Shown: positions 1 through 7,192 of the stretch, in pieces
Layout: each line of letters starts with the position of its first letter
How positions within the stretch are numbered: position 1 is the first letter of the stretch
Source of the DNA: Limimaricola litoreus
GTDB taxonomy: Bacteria; Pseudomonadota; Alphaproteobacteria; Rhodobacterales; Rhodobacteraceae
Reading direction: 5' to 3'
Length of the DNA: 33,281 nt
Assembly (NCBI RefSeq): GCF_024159025.1
Contig: NZ_JAMYXC010000214.1
Coordinates: 1 to 33,281 of the forward strand
Notes under the pieces: model-generated
What the model saw: the letters and a program-made list of their open reading frames with translations, nothing else
The model's database searches: none
What the model was told of the DNA's origin: nothing
Made by a program: the position numbers and the translations under genes

Positions 1-985
1 CCTGCCACACAAGGCCCCATTCGGCCTGCGGCGCCTGCGCCAGCGCCCGGTGCCGCGCGGCCCCCTCGGCGACGACGAGACCGGGCCGGGCCTCGGGGGC
101 CATGGGGCGGATCAGCGCCAGCAGCGCGATGAGCGCCGGTCCGGCGTGGTAGACGACGCGGTAGCCGATGATCGCGGCGAGCAGATCGGTCTCGGGCACC
201 TGCGGCAAGAGTGCCAGCAGGCACAGCTCGAAGGCGCCGACGCCGCCGGGGCTCTGGCTCGCCAACCCCGCGCCCAGCGCGGCGAGATAGGCAAAGACCA
301 CCGTGGTGACCGGAACCTCGACCCCGGCGGGCAGCAGCAACCACAGCACCGCGCCCGCGGCGATGGTGTCGATGGTGGTCCAGAGCACCAGACGGGGCAG
401 GGTGCCCGCGCGCATCTGCGGCAGGCCGGGCAGGCGGGTGATGCGCGACACCCCGGCAATGAGCGCGATCGCCAGCAGCGCCGCCAGCGCGCTGTGCCCG
501 TCGAGCAGCAGCAGCGACAGGCCCGCCAGCATGGCCAGCGCCCCCATGAAGGAGACCGAGACCCACAGCGACAGCCGTGTCGCGCTCCACAGGTCGCATT
601 CGGGCAGGCAGCGCCAGCGCACCAGCGCGCCGGTGATGCTGCCGAAGCCCACGGTCTGGGCGATGGCCATGGCGCGCATCCCCGCGGCCCGTGCCCGGGC
701 CGGCGCGATGCCCGTGCCCATGGCGCGGTGCAGCACCACGTCGTATTGCCCCAGCGCCCAGAGGCTCAGCCCGGTGCATGCCAGCGCGCCGATCCACTGC
801 AACGGCGGCAGTGCCAGAAGCGTGGGCCAGACCGCGCCGAAATCGATGCCCTCGCAGCGCCGGGCCAGCAGCAGCGCCCCGAGACCCAGCGCGAGCAGCG
901 GCAGCAGCCGCAGCGCGGTCTGGCCAAGGTTGAGAGGCAGTGTCCGGGCGCCGCGCGGGGCGGGCTCGGGCGAGGATGCGGGCAT
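1..985 (-). CDS. MprF-like lysylphosphatidylglycerol synthase/flippase transmembrane protein, N-terminal part (3' end off window)
   Basis: The open frame runs from ATG at 985 leftward off the window edge, giving 328 residues without a stop. The next upstream in-frame codon block contains a TGA at 1003-1001, so 985 is the first usable ATG; a GGAG lies 9-10 bases before it. The protein is strongly hydrophobic, with about 6-8 membrane spans from residue 23 to 293. It carries family hallmarks: a GFGSITGALVRWR-type segment near 113-125, SPGGVGAFE at 245-253 and a YRVVYHAGP segment near 275-283. These are typical of the membrane domain of MprF and related UPF0104 proteins, which make or flip aminoacylated phosphatidylglycerol. 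Beyond residue 295 the chain turns soluble, so a C-terminal aminoacyl-transferase (DUF2156) domain may follow outside the window. Membrane domain: confident. Lysyl-PG synthesis: inferred. Confidence 0.82.
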   Translation of the reverse strand, partial: MPASSPEPAPRGARTLPLNLGQTALRLLPLLALGLGALLLARRCEGIDFGAVWPTLLALPPLQWIGALACTGLSLWALGQYDVVLHRAMGTGIAPARARAAGMRAMAIAQTVGFGSITGALVRWRCLPECDLWSATRLSLWVSVSFMGALAMLAGLSLLLLDGHSALAALLAIALIAGVSRITRLPGLPQMRAGTLPRLVLWTTIDTIAAGAVLWLLLPAGVEVPVTTVVFAYLAALGAGLASQSPGGVGAFELCLLALLPQVPETDLLAAIIGYRVVYHAGPALIALLALIRPMAPEARPGLVVAEGAARHRALAQAPQAEWGLVWQ

Positions 986-1144
986 GGCGACGGCTCCAGG
1001 TCAGAGGGCCGGGGTTCTGCCGCGGCGATGCGACGGGCAGTTTCGGGCAGGGGAATGAAAAACGGGTTTATGACGAGCTATGCGAAGGGGGTGCGCCCCG
1101 CGGCGGCGCGCAAGGCCGGGGGCGGTGCAGGACCGGCGGTTTGA

Positions 1145-1459
1145 TCAGTTTTCCTCGACCAGCTCGGCCTTGGCCAGGACGGTGAACTCGGCCATCTTCT
1201 CGCGGATTTCCTCATCGCTGAGTAGGTGGCCGATGTCGCGGCGCAGCTTGCGGAACACGTCGTCCTCGCCCGCCTCCTGGAATTCGGCCTTGATGACCTC
1301 GCGGGTATAGGTGGCGGCCTCGTCGCCCTCCTTGCCCAGAAGCCCCGCGGCCCAGAAGCCGAGCATCCGGTTGCGCCGGGCCTCGGCGCGGAACTTCATT
1401 TCCGCATCATGCGCGAACTTCGCCTCGAAAGCGCGCTCTCTCTCATCGAAGGTGGTCAT
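1145..1459 (-). CDS. F1Fo-ATP synthase zeta inhibitor subunit (DUF1476)
   Basis: This 104-residue soluble, charged helical protein starts MTTFDERERAFEAKFAHDAE and contains the RRNRMLGFWAA motif. That matches the DUF1476 family, whose Paracoccus denitrificans member is the zeta subunit that blocks ATP hydrolysis by F1. In that protein the intrinsically disordered N-terminus is the inhibitory part, and here the N-terminus is fully preserved. The start at 1459 was chosen over a longer frame reaching 1525 because the family begins exactly here and a GGAAAGG lies about 8 bases upstream. The gene is divergent from purC and is followed by the MprF-like gene on the same strand after 159 bases. The ATP synthase structural genes are not in the window, which is usual for this subunit. 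Family very sure; inhibitory activity inferred from the family. Confidence 0.93.
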   Translation of the reverse strand: MTTFDERERAFEAKFAHDAEMKFRAEARRNRMLGFWAAGLLGKEGDEAATYTREVIKAEFQEAGEDDVFRKLRRDIGHLLSDEEIREKMAEFTVLAKAELVEEN

Positions 1460-1515
1460 GTGACTTGCCTTTCCACGCTCTCGGTCTAGGACCGAAGGAT
1501 ACGTCTTGCGACACC

Positions 1516-1544
1516 TTGCCCGCAAGGGGGGCTTGGACTATGAG
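1516..1544 (+). promoter_or_regulatory. Candidate sigma70-type promoter for purC
   Basis: TTGCCC at 1516-1521 and TATGAG at 1539-1544 are separated by 17 bases; each matches 4 of 6 consensus positions. They lie in the 181-base divergent gap before purC and would give a leader of about 90 bases. Read by eye; no start-site data. Confidence 0.42.
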
Positions 1545-1605
1545 GCCCCCGAGGCCGCGCCGCGCAGCTTTCCGGTCACGGAGACGTTGCGTCGCCCCGA
1601 CATCC

Positions 1606-1629
1606 GGGGGTTTGGGCGCAAGAACCCCC
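1606..1629 (+). promoter_or_regulatory. Hairpin immediately before the purC ribosome-binding site
   Basis: A perfect 7-bp inverted repeat (GGGGGTT at 1606-1612, AACCCCC at 1623-1629) has a 10-base loop. It ends one base before the TGGAG that serves as Shine-Dalgarno for purC. It could modulate translation initiation or act as an attenuator; the sequence shows only the structure. Confidence 0.45.
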
Positions 1630-1640
1630 TTGGAGACCGC

Positions 1641-2402
1641 ATGGCACGTCGCAAGAAGATTTACGAGGGCAAGGCGAAGATCCTGTACGAAGGCCCCGAG
1701 CCGGGCACGCTCGTGCAATATTTCAAGGATGACGCGACCGCCAACAACGCCGAGAAACGCGCGGTGATCGAGGGCAAGGGCGTGCTCAACAACCGCCTGT
1801 CCGAGTTCTTCATGACCGGGCTGCAGTCGATCGGCGTGCCCACGCATTTCATCAAGCGGCTCAACATGCGCGAGCAGTTGATTCGTCAGGTGGAAATCAT
1901 TCCGCTCGAGGTCATCGTCCGCAATTTCGCCGCAGGCTCCATGGCCAAGCGGCTCGGCATGGAAGAGGGCGCGCCGCTGCCGCGTCCGATCATCGAGTTC
2001 TCCTACAAGGACGACAAGCTCGGCGATCCGCTGGTGCCCGAGGAATACATCATCGCCTTCGGCTGGGCCTCGCAGCAGGATCTCGACGACATCGTGGCGC
2101 TCGCGCTGAGGGTCAACGATTTCATGTCGGGCGTGATGCACGGCGTCGGCATCAAGCTGATCGATTTCAAGATCGAGATCGGCCGGGTCTGGGACAACGA
2201 TTTCCAGCGCCTCGTCGTGGCCGACGAGATCTCGCCCGACAGCTGCCGGCTGTGGGACATCGAGACCGGGCAGAAGCTCGACAAGGACGTGTTCCGCAAG
2301 GATCTGGGCAGCCTCACGGATGCCTATACCGAGGTGGCGCGCCGCCTTGGCGTCCTGCCCTCCAACGTGACCCACCGGCCGCGCCCGACGCTGATCAACT
2401 GA
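1641..2402 (+). CDS. purC: Phosphoribosylaminoimidazole-succinocarboxamide synthase (SAICAR synthetase)
   Basis: This 253-residue enzyme joins aspartate to CAIR using ATP to form SAICAR in de novo purine synthesis. It begins [18 protein letters not shown], the usual glycine-lysine-rich ATP-binding start. It carries both family signatures, [19 protein letters not shown] near 92-110 and LIDFKIEIG near 173-181. The frame is open further upstream to 1506, but the family starts at 1641 and a GGAG sits 6 bases before it, so the upstream 45 residues are read as leader. It is first of a purC-purS-purQ group: purS follows after 57 bases. No anomalies; length is normal for the short bacterial form. Confidence 0.98.
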   Translation: MARRKKIYEGKAKILYEGPEPGTLVQYFKDDATANNAEKRAVIEGKGVLNNRLSEFFMTGLQSIGVPTHFIKRLNMREQLIRQVEIIPLEVIVRNFAAGSMAKRLGMEEGAPLPRPIIEFSYKDDKLGDPLVPEEYIIAFGWASQQDLDDIVALALRVNDFMSGVMHGVGIKLIDFKIEIGRVWDNDFQRLVVADEISPDSCRLWDIETGQKLDKDVFRKDLGSLTDAYTEVARRLGVLPSNVTHRPRPTLIN

Positions 2403-2459
2403 TCGGCCTCGGCCCGGGCCGAAGCGACAAGACAGACCGAAGTAGAAGGAGCGGCGCGC

Positions 2460-2699
2460 ATGAAGGCTCGCGTGCAGGTGATGCTGAAGACCGGAGTCCT
2501 CGACCCGCAGGGCGAGGCGATCCGCCACGCGCTGGGCGCGCTGGGCTTCGACGGTGTCGAGGGTGTCCGCCAGGGCAAGGTGATCGAACTGGACCTCGCG
2601 GGCGACGACGCGGCCGCCGCCGAGGCCCAAGTGACCGAGATGTGCGAGAAACTTCTCGCCAACACGGTGATCGAAAGCTACAAGATCGACCTGAGCTGA
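2460..2699 (+). CDS. purS: Phosphoribosylformylglycinamidine synthase, PurS subunit
   Basis: The 79-residue protein MKARVQVMLKTGVLDPQGEA matches PurS, the small subunit that bridges PurL and PurQ in the multi-subunit FGAM synthetase of Gram-positives, archaea and alphaproteobacteria. The conserved V..LK.GVLDPQG start, the G...V..VR.GK segment and a terminal helix region are visible. An AAGGAG lies 8 bases before the ATG. It follows purC by 57 bases and precedes purQ by 223 bases, an unusually long gap that contains a hairpin. The large subunit purL is not in the window. Confidence 0.97.
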   Translation: MKARVQVMLKTGVLDPQGEAIRHALGALGFDGVEGVRQGKVIELDLAGDDAAAAEAQVTEMCEKLLANTVIESYKIDLS

Positions 2700-2706
2700 G
2701 GTCGTG

Positions 2707-2726
2707 CGCCGCCTCTCGGGGCGGCG
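2707..2726 (+). terminator. GC hairpin just after purS (terminator or attenuator candidate)
   Basis: A 7-bp perfect stem (CGCCGCC at 2707-2713, GGCGGCG at 2720-2726) has a six-base loop and starts 8 bases after the purS stop. There is no T-tract behind it, so read-through to purQ is likely. The rest of the 223-base purS-purQ gap shows no convincing gene. Confidence 0.35.
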
Positions 2727-2922
2727 TTCGCGTCTTCGGCGCAGGTTTCGCTTTCGGGCGCCGCTCGGTCCTTTCACGAGGGTCTTGAGCACCGGGAGCG
2801 ATGCGGCGGTGGTTGCAGGGGAGGGCGCCACCGCCGACCTGTTTCCCCCGGCGGGGCGGCCCGTGCCCCCGATCCGGTTACCCCTTTCGCGGCCTCGCCG
2901 CTGATCCTGAAGGAGGCCCGCC

Positions 2923-3591
2923 ATGAAGGCAGCCGTCATCGTCTTTCCCGGTTCCAACTGCGACCGCGACATGGCCGTCGCCCTGCGCGCCGCGGGCGCG
3001 GATGTCGAAATGGTCTGGCACAAGGATGCGGGCCTGCCGCGCGGGGTCGATCTCGTCGCCGTGCCGGGCGGCTTTTCCTTCGGCGACTATCTGCGCTGCG
3101 GCGCGATCGCCGCGCAATCGCCGGTTTGCCGCGCGGTGATCGACCATGTTCACAAGGGTGGCTACGCGCTCGGCGTGTGCAACGGCTTTCAGGTGCTGAC
3201 CGAGACCGGGTTGCTGCCCGGCGCGCTGATGCGCAACGCCGGCATCCGCTTCGTGTGCAAGACCGTGCCGCTCACCGTCGCCACCGCCGACAGCGATTTC
3301 ACCCGCGGCTACGCCAAGGGGGCCGAGCTGCAGATCCCGGTGGCCCATCACGACGGCAACTACTTCGTCGATGCGGCCCAGCTGGAGCAGCTGCGCGCCG
3401 AGGACCGGATCGCCTTTACCTATGGCGACAACCCCAACGGCTCGACCGGCGGCATCGCCGGCGTGCTCTCCGAGAACCGCCGCGTGCTCGGCATGATGCC
3501 CCACCCCGAGCGGGCGGTGGATGCGGGCCATGGCGGCACCGACGGGCGCGGGCTGTTCGAGGGGCTGGTGGGCGCGCTGGTCGCGGCCTGA
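2923..3591 (+). CDS. purQ: Phosphoribosylformylglycinamidine synthase, PurQ glutaminase subunit
   Basis: This 222-residue class I glutamine amidotransferase supplies ammonia to PurL for FGAM formation. The nucleophile is C86 in GVCNGFQ and the other triad residues are H194 and E196 in MMPHPER. The oxyanion-side [10 protein letters not shown] motif (49-58) is also present. A strong AAGGAGG precedes the ATG by 6 bases. The gene completes purC-purS-purQ. The 80-base gap after it carries only GC-rich palindromic sequence before the dctB-like gene. Confidence 0.98.
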   Translation: MKAAVIVFPGSNCDRDMAVALRAAGADVEMVWHKDAGLPRGVDLVAVPGGFSFGDYLRCGAIAAQSPVCRAVIDHVHKGGYALGVCNGFQVLTETGLLPGALMRNAGIRFVCKTVPLTVATADSDFTRGYAKGAELQIPVAHHDGNYFVDAAQLEQLRAEDRIAFTYGDNPNGSTGGIAGVLSENRRVLGMMPHPERAVDAGHGGTDGRGLFEGLVGALVAA

Positions 3592-3671
3592 AGCGGCGCC
3601 GCGGCGCGCGTGATCGCGGCGTGATCGGCCTCCGGCTTGCCGCGCCGGGCAGGTGGGCGTAAACCCTGAGC

Positions 3672-5420
3672 ATGTCGACCCATGCCTCCAGACCGCCCCG
3701 CCCGCGGCGCAGCTGGGGCCCGCGCATTGCGCTGGCCCTGTTCTGCCTTGCCGCGATCGCGGTGATCTGGGTCACCAACGTGCTTCTGACCGAGCGCTTC
3801 ACCGAGGCCACGCGCAACCGCGCCGAGGTCCGGCTGACGCTCTATGTCGGCAACCTGATCTCCGAGCTGCAGCGCAACTCCATCGTGCCGCAGCTTCTGG
3901 CGCGCGACCCCGAATTGATCGGCGCGCTGTCTTCCTCCGATTTTTCCCGCTCGACCCAGCGCCTGTTGTCCTTCGTCGACGAGATCGGCGCGGCGAGCCT
4001 GGTGCTGTACGACCGCGACGGGCGCATCGTGGCGGCGACCGATCGCAACCGGCTGGGCGAGACGCATCGCGGCGCGCCCTATTTCGTCGATGCGATGCGC
4101 GCCAATTCCACCGTCTTCACCATCTTCCAGCAACCGACGGGCGGCTATTCCTTTCTCTATTCGCGCAAGATCGACGCCAATGGCGGCGGGTTGGGGGTGA
4201 TCTCGGTCGAGGTCGACCTGGCCAAGCTGGAGCGCAGCTGGGCCGGCACCTCGGACGCGGTGCTGGTCACCAACAGCGAGGGCGAGATCATCCTCTCGAC
4301 CGAGCCGCGCTGGCGCGGCCTGCCCGAGAGCGAGGCGCTGGAGCGGCAAAGCGCGCCCTCGGCGATCGAGCGGGCCTTTCTCGCCACCGACTGGACCGCC
4401 CTGCCGATCGACGCCTATCTGCGCGGCGAGGCGGTGCTGCGGCGCGAGATGCGGGTGCCGTTCCAGGGCTGGAAGATGGTCACCTTCACCGCCTATTCCT
4501 CGGTGCGCGAGCGGGTGAACGGCGTGCTGGCGCTCGAAATCATGGGCTTTGCCATGTTGCTGGCGCTGACCTTCTGGATCAGCTCGCGCAAGTCCGCCTC
4601 GCGGCTCTTGCTGGTGCGGCGCGAAAGCGACCAGCTCCGGCGGCTCAACATGCGGCTGCAGCGCGAGATCGCGCAGCGCCAGCAGGTCGAGCGCAACCTC
4701 GAGAGCGCCGAGCAGACCATTGCGCAAAGCTCGAAGCTCGCGGTGCTGGGCGAGATGTCGGCCTCCGTCAGCCACGAGCTGAACCAGCCGCTGGCGGCGA
4801 TGAAGACCTATCTGGCGGGCGCGCGGCTCCTGCTGCAGCGCCGCCGCGCCGAGGAGGCGCTGTCGTCCTTCCAGCGGATCGACGATCTAATCGACCGGAT
4901 GGGCGCGATCACCCGCCAGCTCAAATCCTATGCGCGCAAGGGCAACCAAGCCTTCGAGCCGGTGGATGCGCGCGCGGCGCTCTCCTCGGCGCTCGCCATG
5001 ATGGAGCCGCAGCTCAAGACCCGCTCGGTCGCGATCAATCGAACGCTGCCGTCGGACCCTGCGATGATCCTCGGCGACAGGCTGCGCTTCGAGCAGGTGA
5101 TCATCAACCTTTTGCGCAACGCGCTCGACGCCACCAAGGGCGTGCGCGATCCGCGCATCGACATCACCCTCACGATCGACGAGGCCGTGGTGCTCACCGT
5201 GCATGACAACGGCCCCGGCATCGAGGATCTCGATGCGCTGTTCGAGCCGTTCTATACCACCAAGCAGCCCGGCGATGGCGTCGGCCTCGGGCTCGCGATC
5301 TCTTCGGGGATCGTCAACGATCTCGGCGGACGGCTGACCGCGCGGAATGCTTCCGGCGGCGGGGCTGTTTTCGAAGTGCAACTGCCTATCTTGGAAGAAG
5401 GTATGGCTGCGGCGGAATAG
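3672..5420 (+). CDS. dctB: DctB-type C4-dicarboxylate sensor histidine kinase
   Basis: This 582-residue membrane histidine kinase has a first transmembrane span at about 18-38, a large periplasmic sensor region (about 40-280, double-PAS/Cache-like by length) and a second span at about 286-305. A coiled linker (about 315-350) and the catalytic core follow. The H-box is SVSHELNQPLAAMKTY with phospho-acceptor H368, a wording typical of DctB. The N-box has N479 and N483, DNGPG is at 512-516 and the G2 box GDGVGLGLAI starts at 535. DctB kinases sense succinate, fumarate or malate. The ligand here is inferred from the family, since no transporter gene is adjacent. No good Shine-Dalgarno precedes the ATG. 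The regulator gene follows after 9 bases, so the pair is co-transcribed. Confidence 0.9.
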   Translation: MSTHASRPPRPRRSWGPRIALALFCLAAIAVIWVTNVLLTERFTEATRNRAEVRLTLYVGNLISELQRNSIVPQLLARDPELIGALSSSDFSRSTQRLLSFVDEIGAASLVLYDRDGRIVAATDRNRLGETHRGAPYFVDAMRANSTVFTIFQQPTGGYSFLYSRKIDANGGGLGVISVEVDLAKLERSWAGTSDAVLVTNSEGEIILSTEPRWRGLPESEALERQSAPSAIERAFLATDWTALPIDAYLRGEAVLRREMRVPFQGWKMVTFTAYSSVRERVNGVLALEIMGFAMLLALTFWISSRKSASRLLLVRRESDQLRRLNMRLQREIAQRQQVERNLESAEQTIAQSSKLAVLGEMSASVSHELNQPLAAMKTYLAGARLLLQRRRAEEALSSFQRIDDLIDRMGAITRQLKSYARKGNQAFEPVDARAALSSALAMMEPQLKTRSVAINRTLPSDPAMILGDRLRFEQVIINLLRNALDATKGVRDPRIDITLTIDEAVVLTVHDNGPGIEDLDALFEPFYTTKQPGDGVGLGLAISSGIVNDLGGRLTARNASGGGAVFEVQLPILEEGMAAAE

Positions 5421-5429
5421 GGGGCTCAC

Positions 5430-6764
<1,335 letters not shown>

Positions 6765-6784
6765 TTTTCATGGCATTGGACGCA

Positions 6785-6814
6785 TGACGGGCCGCCCCTC
6801 GGGGCGGCCCGTCA
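6785..6814 (+). terminator. Terminator hairpin after dctBD
   Basis: A perfect 14-bp GC-rich stem (6785-6798 pairing with 6801-6814) has a CTCG-type tight loop and lies 20 bases after the dctD stop. It is followed by ACATTCG without a real T-tract, as is common in high-GC genomes. Confidence 0.7.
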
Positions 6815-6823
6815 CATTCGTCA

Positions 6824-6853
6824 TTGTGTCATGTGGACAAGTGCCGCTATGAA
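6824..6853 (+). promoter_or_regulatory. rne: Candidate rne promoter
   Basis: TTGTGT at 6824-6829 and TATGAA at 6848-6853 are 18 bases apart, just downstream of the dctBD terminator. If used, it gives a 5' leader of roughly 330 bases for rne. The -35 match is weak, so this is only a candidate. Confidence 0.33.
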
Positions 6854-7192
6854 GGTCGGAACGGGCATGCGCTTGGCGCGATTGCCCGGACGGATTTTCC
6901 GCCACCTTTGCGACGGGTTTGCCCGGCACCGGCGGCGGACGAGACCGGCCCCGAGAGGGGCCGTTGACCTGACCCCGACCGGCCCGCTCCTCGGATGGCC
7001 GCCGGGCATGAACTGGCCCCCCGGGGGCCGAGGAAGAACCGCGATGCAACGCGCGCAGCATGCAGGCGAGCCAGTGACGGCCCCGAGGGGCCGCAGGCAG
7101 GCCGATGCCCGCGTCATCGCCACAATCGGACATGAGCGCACAGGCCACGCCCCCTCGGGGGCGCCGCCCGGTGTGCCATGCGAATGGATATT
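6854..7192 (+). promoter_or_regulatory. rne: Long hairpin-rich 5' leader of rne
   Basis: This is the only stretch over 300 bases without a gene. It holds four short GC hairpins with related cores. The stems are 6946-6952/6957-6963 with a GAGA (GNRA) tetraloop, 7015-7021/7023-7029, 7078-7084/7087-7093 and 7148-7154/7157-7163. Three share a GGCCCC...GGGGCC core. No open frame here looks like a protein. In Escherichia coli the rne mRNA has a similarly long structured leader through which RNase E cleaves its own message. By analogy this may be an autoregulatory element, but homology to a named RNA family cannot be judged by eye. Confidence 0.55.

Noticed and set aside
50-1144. Plus-strand frames over the first kilobase
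   Set aside because: The reverse strand encodes an MprF-like membrane protein with conserved motifs and a ribosome-binding site. The plus-strand products are Gln/Arg-rich noise.
2704-2904. Small GTG-started frame (66 codons) between purS and purQ
   Set aside because: Arg/Pro-rich, no good ribosome-binding site, overlaps a hairpin and shows no recognisable features.
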